NCBI GenBank assembly: GCA_963792175.1
Contig: CAWBVG010000009.1
Span: forward strand, 1-64,000
Direction of reading: 5' to 3'
Length of the DNA stretch: 64,000 nucleotides
Source of the DNA: CAWBVG01 sp963792175
GTDB lineage: Bacteria; Acidobacteriota; Vicinamibacteria; Vicinamibacterales; CAVVIG01
The notes beneath the pieces are model-generated. The model worked only from the letters and a program-made list of their open reading frames with translations. It ran no database searches and had not been told where the DNA came from. Shown piece by piece: positions 26,037-34,523 of the stretch. The stretch's first letter is position 1; the number at the start of each line of letters is the position of its first letter. A program made the position numbers and the translations under genes.

Positions 26037-26474
26037 CTACTTGGCCGCCGGCGCGACGCGCCACTGAACGACGTGATACGTCGCCGGCGTCGAGCCAACG
26101 TTGCGGATGTTGTGCAGGTCGTTCGACGAGTGGAAGATGATCGATCCCGGTCCGAGCCGGCTCGCCTTGCCGTTCTGCAGCGTCTCGACCGTCCCCTCTC
26201 TGACGATCAGCAGCTCTTCTTCCGGATGCTGGTGCGGCGGGTGCGAGACCTGGCCCGGGTTGAGCGTCGTGATGTGAATCTCGAGCTCGTCGAGCGTCGG
26301 CGTCGGCGCCCGCATCACGTCGCGCCGGACGCCCGTCTGCGTCGGCTTGGCCTCGAGCGACGCCCACTCGAAGACTGTCGACCGCTGCATCTGTTTCTGG
26401 GCGCCGAGCGTCGCCAGCGATCCGCCGAGTGCCGCCACCACCGCGATCGCGCATACATGAAAGCTTCGCATCAT
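26037..26474 (-). CDS. exported small cupin
   Basis: 145 residues with a signal peptide (SFHVCAIAVVAALGGSLATLGA) and a single cupin barrel. The metal-binding motif is complete in SHPPHQHPEEELLIVREG, followed by the second cupin motif around HNIRNVGSTPATYHVV. Small exported cupins of this type are common in Acidobacteria and have no assigned substrate. The ATG at 26474 is preceded by GAGAGG. It converges on the citrate synthase homologue 7 bases away and is the last gene after rnc. Confidence 0.8.
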   Translation of the reverse strand: MMRSFHVCAIAVVAALGGSLATLGAQKQMQRSTVFEWASLEAKPTQTGVRRDVMRAPTPTLDELEIHITTLNPGQVSHPPHQHPEEELLIVREGTVETLQNGKASRLGPGSIIFHSSNDLHNIRNVGSTPATYHVVQWRVAPAAK

Positions 26475-26480
26475 CCCCTC

Positions 26481-26528
26481 TCAACTTTTGACTTTGACTT
26501 TTAACTTTTAACTTTTAACTTTTAAGTT
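26481..26528. repeat. AAAGTTA-unit tandem repeat, single arm, overlapping the rnc stop
   Basis: Six ACTTTTA/ACTTTGA heptads in tandem, same unit family as 11133, with no inverted arm. The stop codon and last residues of rnc lie inside it. Confidence 0.85.
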
Positions 26529-27465
26529 TATCGAGAGCCGCCCGTGCCGCGTCCTGCTCCGCTTCCTTCTTGCTCGGCCCCGTCGACTCGGCGAGCGCCT
26601 CGCCGTTGACGACGACCTCCACCTGAAACAGCTTTCTGTGATCCGGACCCATCGTGCCGACGAGCCGGTACTCCGGCAGCGGCAGGTCTCGCGCCTGCAG
26701 CAGCTCCTGGAGCGCCGACTTGTAGTCCTGCGACCCCGCGATGCCGTGCTGCTGGACCTCCGACAGCAGCGGGGCGAACTCGCGGACGATGAAGGCTCGC
26801 ACGTGCTCGATGCCGCCGTCGAGATAGATGGCCGCGATCAGCGCCTCGTAGCCGTCGGCGAGCAGCGCCTGCTTCCGTCGCCCGCCGGTCTTCTCCTCGC
26901 CGCGCCCGAGCAGCAGATGCTCGCCGAGGTTCAAACGCTCGGCCTGACGCGCCAGCGTGGTGGTCGACACCAGCGCCGCTTTCGTCTTCGACTTTTCGCC
27001 CTCGTCGAAGTCCGGGAATTCGCGAAACAGCACGTCGGCGATGACGAACCCGACGACGGCGTCGCCGAGGAACTCCATCGACTCGTTGTCGTGCACGCCG
27101 CCGCTGACATCCTCGTTGGCGCGCGAGGTGTGGGTCATCGCGTGCTCGAGCAGTCCGCGATCGCGAAAACGGTAGCCAATCGCCTGCTGCAGCGCGTCGA
27201 ACTCGTCGCGCAGCCGCACCACTTCGCCGTTTCTCAGCTCGGTGCGGTGGCTCTCGATGATGCGCTCGGCTTCTTCGGCCTCGCTCGGATGCACCGCGAG
27301 GCGAATGTTGCCGAGGCCATCGACCGACAACGGAAAAATCGACTGCGGGACGTCGGATGAGACGACGGACATGATCCCGTGGGCCTCGAGAAGGCTGCGG
27401 ACGATTCCAGCTTCGATGCCAGACGAGGTGCGGAACACCACGACCAGATCAGGCAACGGCCTCAC
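26515..27465 (-). CDS. rnc: ribonuclease III with N-terminal DUF2007 domain
   Basis: 316 residues, about 90 more than a normal RNase III. Residues 1-80 (LVVVFRTSSGIEAGIVRSLLEAHGI...) match the DUF2007 'putative signal transducing' domain. From about residue 85 a complete RNase III follows: HTSRANED, the catalytic signature NESMEFLGDAVVGF, the second acidic site in LADGYEALIAAIYLDGG, and a dsRNA-binding domain (DYKSALQELLQARDLPLPEY). There is no good internal start, so it is a genuine fusion. It processes rRNA and other double-stranded RNA. Start is the GTG at 27465, overlapping the phosphatase gene by 17 bases. The C-terminal LKS and stop come from a repeat. Confidence 0.9.
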   Translation of the reverse strand: MRPLPDLVVVFRTSSGIEAGIVRSLLEAHGIMSVVSSDVPQSIFPLSVDGLGNIRLAVHPSEAEEAERIIESHRTELRNGEVVRLRDEFDALQQAIGYRFRDRGLLEHAMTHTSRANEDVSGGVHDNESMEFLGDAVVGFVIADVLFREFPDFDEGEKSKTKAALVSTTTLARQAERLNLGEHLLLGRGEEKTGGRRKQALLADGYEALIAAIYLDGGIEHVRAFIVREFAPLLSEVQQHGIAGSQDYKSALQELLQARDLPLPEYRLVGTMGPDHRKLFQVEVVVNGEALAESTGPSKKEAEQDAARAALDKLKS

Positions 27466-29597
27466 CCACCTCGTCGACCTTCAGCAGGATCATCGTCATG
27501 TCGTCGTGTTGAGGCGCGTCGCCCACGAAAGCGGCAATCTCGCGCAGCACCCGCTCCCGCAGCTCGGCGGACGGCAGGTGGGCATGCGCCTGAACCAGCT
27601 CGCCCAGCCGCGATTCGCCGAAGCAGTCGTCGTGGGCGTTCATCGCCTCGCTGATCCCGTCCGTGAAGAACAGGTAGAGGTCGCCGGGCCGCAGCGCGAT
27701 CGTCTCCTCTTGCAGAAGGCGGCTCGAACATCTCGCCGTTGTCCAGCTTGAGACCGACGACCATCCCGTCCGGCACGAGAATGCGCACGTCCCGCGCGCC
27801 GACGCCCGCGCCGGGGACGTAGATCAGCGGCGTGTGGCCCGCGCGCGCGTACGTCATGATCCGCTTCCGCAGATCGACGATCGCGTAGGTCATCGTGATG
27901 AAACTGCGCGCGTCGAGGTGATGGGCGATGATCCGGTTCGCAGCGATCAGGAGCTCGCGCGGTGACGAGTGGTTTTCGCTCAGGGACAGCATCAATCCCT
28001 TGAGCTCGGCCATGTACAGCGCCGCCGAGGTCCCCTTGCCCGACACGTCGGCGATGAGTACGCCGACGCGGTGATCGTCCAGCGGCAGGAAATCGTAGTA
28101 GTCGCCGCCGACCTCGCGCGCGGGGACGCACAGCGCCGTGACCGACAGCCCCGGCATCTGCAGCGGACCCTGGGGCAGCAGCGACATCTGGATTTCGTGG
28201 GCGATGCGCAGCTCTTCCTCGAGCCGTTTCTTTTCGGCGGCCTGCACCAGCAGATCCTCGATGCTCGCGGTCATCGAGTTGAACGACACCGACAGTTCGC
28301 CGAGCTGATCGTCGGTCTTCACCGCAATCTTGTGGGTGAAGTCGCCCTGCCGGACGCGCTCGGTGCCGGCGAAGAGCTGATGCACCGAGCCGGTGATCGA
28401 CTTCGCCAGCGCCAGGCCGGCAATCAGCGCCATGAACTGGATGATCAGAAACAGCGCGCCGATCGCGAACAGCGCGAGCAGCAACCCCTGTCCCACGCGC
28501 CGCCCCACGTTGCCGCCGGCGGAAGAAATCCGATCGTACAGCTCCGCGACCGACAGGGACATCCGGATCGTCAGGCTGCCGGTGGCGCCGGTCAGCCAGT
28601 CGCGGAATTCGATCGTCCCGGGCAGATTGCCCATGACGCCGCTTTCGGCGACGACCGCCGGTTGCCCGTCGTGCCCGCCGGCCGCGCCCGGCAGCGGCTT
28701 GGCGAACTCCGGATCCGGGCTGTCCGCGGCCGTGACGCTGCGGACGTCGACGCCGGTGTCGCGCCGGAGCTCCTGGCGAACGCGATCGTTGACCACCAGG
28801 TCGACGACGACGGCGTATCCCGGTCGCGGCGTGTCAGGAAACGCGACCGACCGCACCAGCAAGTGCGTGTCCGCATCGTCGCCGGCCGACATCTTCTTGT
28901 GCGAGTACGCGAATACGCCCGAGTAGCCCGAGCAGCCGATCCAGGCCGGCACGGCTCGAGGCGGTTCCCCGTGCGACCACGGACCGGCCCTCGCGGCTTC
29001 AGCCTTCTGACTTCCCGCTTCAGCCTTCTGACTTCCAGCTTCTGACTTCTTCGTGCAGCCCGCCGCGGGCAAAACGGCGATCGAGACGTCCGCAGCGCTC
29101 TTGTCGGAGGCGATCGCCTGCCGGTGCGAGATGATGCCGGCCACATCCCGGCCTCCGGCACGCTGAATCTCGAGCGCGGCGTTCTGCGCGACGAATTCGG
29201 CGCGGTCGCTCAGCGACTGCAGCCGCGCCTGCACGAGATACGAGCTGAAATTCAGAAACAGCAGGAAGCCGCACAACAGCGAGAAGGCGGCGAGAAAAAA
29301 TGCCGGGAAGAACCCGATGAAGATGTACGAGACCAGCAGCTTCCGCCTGACGCGCCACAGCAGACGCCGTTTGGCGAGCAGGATGAGCTGGACGAGGAAG
29401 TAGCTGACGCCGACCGCCGCCGCCAGCCCCGCCACGCGATCGACGACGCTGAGGAACGGCGACTCGGCGCCGAGCAGGACGCCGGCCGCCAGCACGGCGA
29501 GCTTGAGCGCGATGCCGACCACAATCACGCGTCCCGGCAGCGTGTGGAGCAGCGCGCCTCGCACGCCCGCGCGACGATCGACCGTCAGTCTCGCCAT
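27449..29597 (-). CDS. membrane-bound SpoIIE-type protein phosphatase with HAMP domain (frameshift; repeat insertion)
   Basis: About 715 residues after removing one base near 27722 (joining NGEMFE to RLLQEETIALRPGDLYLFFTDG). Several N-terminal membrane segments and an extracytoplasmic sensor region lead to a membrane helix, a HAMP domain (SITGSVHQLFAGTERVRQGDF...), a coiled coil (AAEKKRLEEELRIAHEIQMSLLP) and a PP2C-type SpoIIE domain with GGDYYDFL, ADVSGKGTSAA and QHDDMTMILLKV. It should dephosphorylate a serine-phosphorylated partner such as an anti-sigma antagonist; no such partner is adjacent. A GAAGTCAGAAG repeat encodes about 20 extra residues (KKSEAGSQKAEAGSQKAEA) in the sensor region. 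Confidence 0.85.
28997..29050. repeat. CTTCTGACTTC-unit tandem repeat inserted in frame in the phosphatase gene
   Basis: Three to four imperfect copies of GCTTCAGCCTTCTGACTTCC-type units, single arm, no frame disruption. The encoded stretch is an Ala/Glu/Lys/Gln-rich, charged loop in the extracytoplasmic sensor domain. Confidence 0.8.
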
Positions 29598-29617
29598 GGA
29601 CTTCGCGATATTAAAAC

Positions 29618-30793
29618 ATGTATCGTAACTGGATCGTGAAGCTCACAGCGCGCGCAAGGTTCAGTACCATCTGTCTGCACGCCGGACAGCAACCCGATCC
29701 ATCGACCGGCGCCATCATCACCCCGATCTATCAAACGTCGACCTACGTGCAGGAGGCGTTGGGCCGCCACAAAGGGTTCGAGTACGGGCGCACGCAGAAT
29801 CCGACGCGCATGGCGCTCGAGGCCAACCTCGCAGCGATCGAGAAGGGCAACGCCGGGTTCGCCTTTGCCTCCGGCATGGCGGCGATCGGCGCCATCGCCA
29901 CGCTGCTGAAGTCCGGCGATCACGTCGTCGTGTCCGACAACACGTACGGCGGCACCTTCCGACTGTTCGACAAGGTGCTGCAGCGCTACGGCCTGGCCTT
30001 CAGTTACGTGGACACGTCGAAGCTTGACGACGTCGAGCGCGCGTTCACGCCGGCGACACGGATGCTGTTCGTCGAGACGCCCACCAATCCGGTGATGCGC
30101 ATCACGGACCTGCGGGCGGCGGCGGATCTCGCGCATCGCCACGACGTCCGGCTCGTCGTGGACAACACCTTCGCCAGTCCCTGCATCCAGCGGCCGATCG
30201 AGTTCGGCGCCGATCTGGTGACGCACAGCACGACGAAGTACCTCAACGGACATAGCGACAGCGTCGGCGGCATCGTCATCGCGGTCCGCGACGACGACAT
30301 CGAGTGGCTGAGGTTCGTGCAGAACGCCGAAGGCGCCATCCTGGGGCCGTTCGATTCGTGGCTGGTGCTTCGCGGCACCAAGACGCTGGCGCTGCGGATG
30401 CAGCAGCACAGCGCCAACGGCCTTGCCCTGGCGCAGTTCCTGAGCGCCCATCCGAAGGTCACGCGGGTCTACTACCCGGGTCTGCCGACGCATCCTCAAC
30501 ACGAGCTCGCCCGGAAGCAGATGAACGGCTTCGGGGGCATGCTCGCCTTCGACCTCGGCTCCCTGGAGGCGGCGCGGCGGCTCCTGAATGCGGTGCGGCT
30601 GCACGCGCTGGCCGAAAGCCTTGGCGGCGTCGAAACGCTCATCTCGCACCCGGCCACCATGACGCACGCGTCGGTCCCCGCCGATCGACGTGCCGCCATC
30701 GGCATCACCGACGGCCTGGTCAGGATTTCCGCCGGCATCGAGGACATCGACGACCTCATCGAAGATCTCGTCCAGGCCCTCGATCAGGTATGA
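29618..30793 (+). CDS. trans-sulfuration PLP enzyme (cystathionine gamma-synthase/lyase family)
   Basis: 391 residues of the Cys/Met metabolism PLP family. The PLP lysine is in HSTTKYLNGHSD, the cofactor-binding YGRTQNPTR and SGMAAI blocks are intact, and the C-terminal SLGGVETLISHPATMTH is diagnostic. Family members include cystathionine gamma-synthase, gamma-lyase and beta-lyase, and the specificity is not readable with confidence. The ATG at 29618 gives a 6-residue extension; a GTG at 29636 (KLTARARFSTICLHAGQ) matches family starts better and may be the true start. Followed after 4 bases by the DedA gene. Confidence 0.85.
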   Translation: MYRNWIVKLTARARFSTICLHAGQQPDPSTGAIITPIYQTSTYVQEALGRHKGFEYGRTQNPTRMALEANLAAIEKGNAGFAFASGMAAIGAIATLLKSGDHVVVSDNTYGGTFRLFDKVLQRYGLAFSYVDTSKLDDVERAFTPATRMLFVETPTNPVMRITDLRAAADLAHRHDVRLVVDNTFASPCIQRPIEFGADLVTHSTTKYLNGHSDSVGGIVIAVRDDDIEWLRFVQNAEGAILGPFDSWLVLRGTKTLALRMQQHSANGLALAQFLSAHPKVTRVYYPGLPTHPQHELARKQMNGFGGMLAFDLGSLEAARRLLNAVRLHALAESLGGVETLISHPATMTHASVPADRRAAIGITDGLVRISAGIEDIDDLIEDLVQALDQV

Positions 30794-30797
30794 CCGC

Positions 30798-31415
30798 TTG
30801 ATCGACTTCGTCCTCCACTTCGACAAGCACCTGCTCGAGTTCGTTGGCAACTACGGCTCGTGGGTGTACGGGTTGCTGTTCACGATCGTATTCGCCGAAA
30901 CCGGCTTCATCGTCACGCCGTTCCTCCCGGGCGATTCACTGCTGTTCGCCGCCGGCGCGCTCGGGGCGACGGGCAAGCTGAGCACGCCGGCGCTGTTCGG
31001 GCTGCTGGCGTTCGCCGCCTTCGCGGGCAATACGGTCAACTACGCCGTGGGCCGGTTCATTGGACCGCGGGTGTTTCAGACGTCCCATCGCCTGCTGAAC
31101 CGGGAATACCTGGAACGGGCGCACGCCTTCTTCGAGCAGTACGGCGGAAAGGCGATCATCCTCGGCCGGTTCGTGCCGATCGTTCGGACGTTCGTCCCGT
31201 TCGTGGCCGGCGCGGCGCAGATGACGTCCGCGTCGTTCGTCCTGTACAACGCCGCGGGCGCCGTCGCCTGGGTCGGTTTGTGTCTCGGCGCCGGCTTCCT
31301 GTTCGGCAACGTCCCGATCGTGAAGGACAACTTCTCGCTCGTGACCATCGGCATCGTCGTCGTGTCGGTCCTGCCGATGGTGTTCGAGCTCGTCAAGAGC
31401 CGACGGCGCCGCTGA
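30798..31415 (+). CDS. DedA family membrane protein
   Basis: 205 residues with 4-5 hydrophobic segments and the DedA/VTT signature FPGDSLLF-like (FLPGDSLLFAAGALG), the GNTVNYAVGRFIGP glycine motif and GRFVPIVRTFVPFVAG with the conserved Arg residues. DedA proteins act as flippases for undecaprenyl phosphate or phospholipids in the inner membrane. The only good start is the TTG at 30798, because the family begins MIDFVLHFDKHL-like and no ATG or GTG is closer. Its last 23 bases overlap the convergent cutA gene. Confidence 0.85.
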   Translation: MIDFVLHFDKHLLEFVGNYGSWVYGLLFTIVFAETGFIVTPFLPGDSLLFAAGALGATGKLSTPALFGLLAFAAFAGNTVNYAVGRFIGPRVFQTSHRLLNREYLERAHAFFEQYGGKAIILGRFVPIVRTFVPFVAGAAQMTSASFVLYNAAGAVAWVGLCLGAGFLFGNVPIVKDNFSLVTIGIVVVSVLPMVFELVKSRRRR

Positions 31416-31710
31416 CCCAGCGGCCGTAGGCCTCCCCCGCTTCCGCCGACAACACCACGAATTCGGGCAGCTCGTACGGATGCAGCGCTCGGAGGCGTGT
31501 CTCGACGTCGTGCAGCCGTGCCCGCGTCGTCTTGATGACCAGCGGCCGCTCCGTCTCGCGCTCGACCGCATCCTTCCAACGATACGTCGAGGAGATCGGC
31601 GCCTGCACGTGGACGCACGCCGCCAGTCGTTCGTCCACGAGCGTTCGCGCCAGCGCATCGGCGCGCTCGTCGTCGGGCATCGTCGTCAGAATAACGATGA
31701 GGTCGGTCAT
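31393..31710 (-). CDS. cutA: divalent-cation tolerance protein CutA
   Basis: 105 residues, normal CutA1 length. The trimer-forming and copper-binding features are present: AACVHVQAPISSTYRW, the ERPLVIKTT strand and the HPYELPEFVVL motif. It is a cytosolic trimeric protein implicated in copper tolerance; the precise role is unsettled. It overlaps the end of dedA on the opposite strand, and it diverges from ftsB-like 31767. Confidence 0.9.
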   Translation of the reverse strand: MTDLIVILTTMPDDERADALARTLVDERLAACVHVQAPISSTYRWKDAVERETERPLVIKTTRARLHDVETRLRALHPYELPEFVVLSAEAGEAYGRWVSGAVGS

Positions 31711-31766
31711 CTCTTTACGCTTCCAAGCTTGTACTTTGTAACAACTTGGTGTACTGTTTTCCGCGC

Positions 31767-32123
31767 GTGCCGAAGGTCGACGCCGCAGTTCCCCGCAAAC
31801 GCCAGACGCCGAAAGCCAAGCGCCCCGTGCGCAGCCGCCGCATGGTGTCCATCCTGCTGCTGGTCGTCGCCGGCGCCATCCTCGTGGACGGCCTCGTCGG
31901 CGAAAAAGGCCTCCTGGCGATGCTCCGCGCCCGTCACCAGTACGAGGTGGTGTCCGCGACCATCGAGCGCAAGCGCGCCGACAACGCGCGCCTGCGCGAG
32001 GAAGCCCGCCGCCTCAAGGACGACCCCAGCGCGATCGAGGAAGTCGCCCGCCGCGAGCTCGGCCTGATCAAGCCCGGCGAGAAGGTCTTTATCGTCAAAG
32101 ACGTTCCGCCAGCGAAACCATAA
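31767..32123 (+). CDS. FtsB/DivIC-like septum formation protein
   Basis: 118 residues: a basic cytosolic tail (RKRQTPKAKRPVRSRR), one transmembrane helix (MVSILLLVVAGAILVDGLVG), then a periplasmic coiled coil (VVSATIERKRADNARLREEARRLK) and the family end block EEVARRELGLIKPGEKVFIV, diagnostic of septum formation initiators. It should act with FtsL and FtsQ at the division site. The GTG at 31767 is chosen; a TTG at 31746 or GTG at 31749 would add 6-7 residues. Monocistronic. Confidence 0.8.
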   Translation: MPKVDAAVPRKRQTPKAKRPVRSRRMVSILLLVVAGAILVDGLVGEKGLLAMLRARHQYEVVSATIERKRADNARLREEARRLKDDPSAIEEVARRELGLIKPGEKVFIVKDVPPAKP

Positions 32124-32252
32124 GAATACGGGGATTGTCGCGGAGTCGGCGCCCAGAAACCGCTGGACGGGAGCGATCCCCGTCCGCGCGATTCCTGGAC
32201 CTGGGCGATCAGGTCGCCGTCGCAGTTCGGGTCTGCGACCGGCGACCGACCA

Positions 32253-33248
32253 CTAGGCGCGTGCCTTCCGAAGGGCCCGAAGCGCGAAGCCGCCAGCGAT
32301 CGAGAGACCGCTGAACAGCTCGAACAGCGGGAGCGGGCTCGCCGTCTTGGGCAGGCTGCGACGCGGGCTTGCAGCCTGGCCGGAGGTGGCGACCGGCGTC
32401 GGTTCGGTAATGGTCGTTCCGCGCGGAGTCGTCATTGGCTGAGGGGCGATTGTCGCCGGCGGCTCAACGGCCTGCGCGGTCGTCGGCGCGGGGGGCGGCA
32501 TCGGCGCTGGCGCCGGTGCTGCAGCCGCCGTCGTCGTCGAGGCGGTGGTCGTCGCGGGCGGCGTCACTGGCGCTGGAGCGGGCGCCGCAGCAGTCGTCGT
32601 GGATGCCGTGGTGGTGGTCGTCGTTCCCGACGGCGGTGTCGCCGGCGCCGCAGCGGCTGGAGCCGTCGTGGTCGTCGCGGTTGTGGTCGTCGAGGTCGTC
32701 GACGTACTCGTGGTCGCACGCTTGGCCGAATCCTTCAACTGCTCGTCGGCCGACAGCGCGCGATCGTTCTCGTCGATACGTGTCGTATCCGTGGCCAGCG
32801 TCGTACCGGTCACTTCACCCTTCGCGGTCAACACCGACGTGTGCATCGCCTTCGCGATCTTCAGCGCCTGATCGTGCGGATACACGAACTCATAGCCGGT
32901 GGTTTCACCCGGATAGAACCACGCCTTGACGGCTTCCGGCGCGCCTGCGGGTGCCTCTCTGAACATCACGATCGGCTTGTCAGATGGTTCCAGCTTCTGA
33001 TCGGGAATGCTGAGGAAGATGCCGTGGATCTTGCCACCCTCCTTGTCCGAGATTCGGACGACCCGACGTGTCGCGTCGGGATCCGCCAGCTCGAACTTGT
33101 AGCTGCCGGCAGGCAACACCATACCGGGCATCTCGACCGGCGCGCTGAATGTGAAGTACGTCAGCTTGGTCCACTCGTCGGCATGGGCCGCGGGGGCCAG
33201 GCAGGCGGCGAGTATCGCCGCGCCACATAACACTCTCACCTTATACAT
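32253..33248 (-). CDS. LPxTA-tailed surface protein with long Thr/Pro/Ala stalk, putative sortase substrate
   Basis: 331 residues, paralogue of the protein at 7971-8753. Signal peptide 1-23, the same globular domain (FTFSAPVEMPGMVLPAGSY... to EFVYPHDQALKIAKA), then a stalk of about 130 residues with runs of Thr, Pro and Ala (repeats of TTTASTTTAAAPAPAP type), then LPKTA with SPLPLFELFSGLSIAGGF and a basic end RALRKARA. The tail is almost the same as the other substrate's, from motif to membrane helix. The ATG at 33248 is preceded by GAGGAGG. The sortase is encoded 23 kb away. The stalk resembles those that hold surface domains away from the envelope. Confidence 0.8.
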   Translation of the reverse strand: MYKVRVLCGAAILAACLAPAAHADEWTKLTYFTFSAPVEMPGMVLPAGSYKFELADPDATRRVVRISDKEGGKIHGIFLSIPDQKLEPSDKPIVMFREAPAGAPEAVKAWFYPGETTGYEFVYPHDQALKIAKAMHTSVLTAKGEVTGTTLATDTTRIDENDRALSADEQLKDSAKRATTSTSTTSTTTTATTTTAPAAAAPATPPSGTTTTTTASTTTAAAPAPAPVTPPATTTASTTTAAAAPAPAPMPPPAPTTAQAVEPPATIAPQPMTTPRGTTITEPTPVATSGQAASPRRSLPKTASPLPLFELFSGLSIAGGFALRALRKARA

Positions 33249-33303
33249 GGGATGTCCTCCTCAGGTTCTTAGTCCCGTCGGAGAAGGTGCAGGTTATGTG
33301 CCG

Positions 33304-33333
33304 GAAGTACCAGATCAGGAAGTACCAGATCAG
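33304..33333. repeat. direct repeat GAAGTACCAGATCAG x2 at the end of the MFS gene
   Basis: Two perfect adjacent 15-base copies (33304-33318, 33319-33333). The restored stop codon of the MFS transporter lies in the second copy. Confidence 0.85.
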
Positions 33334-34523
33334 CTGACGGTCGAGTCGCCGGTCGAGCGGAAGAAGAAGGCGAACAGCAACAGCACAACGGCCGCGCCCG
33401 CGGCCGGCACGAGCCAGATGCTCTGCCAGTCGTGGCCCGCGGGCCCCGCGAACGCATCGACCACTCGCCCGGACACCTACGACCCGATGAACATGCCGAC
33501 CCCGAGCGTGACGAAGGCAATCAGTCCCTGCGCTGCCGCGCGGAGGTCTGCCGGCGCTCGACGGTCGACGTAGATCTGTCCGGTGACGAAGAAAAAGTCG
33601 TAACAGATGCCGTGCAACAGGATGCCCGCGTACAGCATCCAGACGAGGTCGCTGCTGTTTCCATAGGCAAACAGCACGTAACGCCCGGTCCACGCCGCCA
33701 TACCGACGAGCAGCATGTACTTGACGCCGAGGCGGCGGAAGAACCAGGGCATCACGAGCATGAAAAAGATTTCCGACATTTGCCCGAGCGTCATCTTCCC
33801 CGCCGCATTCGTCACGTGCAGCTCGTTGAGGAAGAGGTTCGCGAACGCGTAATAGAACTGCAGCGGAATGCAGATGAGGAACGACCCGATCACGAAGATG
33901 GCAAACGACCGCTCACCCAGCAGCTTCAGCGCGTCAAGCCCGAGGATGTCGGCGAGCCTGGCGCGGCTCTGTTTCTGCGGCGGCGTATGCGGCAGCGCCA
34001 GGCAGAACACACCCAGCACGATTGAACTGGCGGCAGCCAGTTGCAGGGGCGTCGCCGACGCCTCGAGGCCGAGGCCGCCGATGAGAAGACCGGCGACGAT
34101 CCAGCCGATGGTGCCGAGCACGCGAATGGCCGGGAACTCGCGCCCGGGATCCTTCATCTGGTGAAACGAAATCGAGTTACTGAGCGCCAGCGTCGGCATG
34201 AAGCAGAGCGTGTAAATCAGCAGGATCGTGTAGAACGTCCCGAACGTGGTCTGAAGAGACGCCCAGAACATGACGACGCCGCCGATGATGTGCAGCGCCG
34301 CCAGGATGCGTTCGGTCGCGAAGAACCGGTCGGCGACCATTCCCATGAAGAACGGCGAGATCATGGCGGCCAGCGCCGTCGTGCCGAAGGCAAGACCGAT
34401 CTGTTCACCAGAAAAATGCAGCGTCTGACCGAGCCAGGTTCCCATCGTCACGTACCAGGACCCCCAGACGAAATACTCGAGGAACATCAGCACGGACAGT
34501 TTCAGGCGCGTCGCTGTGGTCAT
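33330..34523 (-). CDS. MFS transporter, nucleoside:H+ symporter-like (in-frame TAG)
   Basis: 397 codons with about 12 membrane segments. The N-terminus LSVLMFLEYFVWGSWYVTMG and the TPxxMGMVADRFFATERIL-type loop match the nucleoside:H+ symporter (NupG/XapB-like) branch of the MFS. A TAG at 33477-33479 interrupts the frame after GVGMFIGS, but the same frame continues with VSGRVVDAFAGPAGHDWQSI, one more membrane helix and a stop 49 codons later. A Trp codon is the likely original, so this is a point mutation or an error. Start is the ATG at 34523, overlapping the upstream gene by 4 bases. Last gene of a sugar-oxidation operon, so a sugar or glycoside is the likely substrate. Confidence 0.8.

Noticed and set aside
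26515..27465. Two separate genes for DUF2007 and RNase III
   Set aside because: No stop and no plausible internal start with a Shine-Dalgarno sequence between the domains.
33477..33479. TAG as recoded codon (pyrrolysine) in the MFS gene
   Set aside because: Single event in a window full of sequence errors; a Trp-to-stop point change is simpler.
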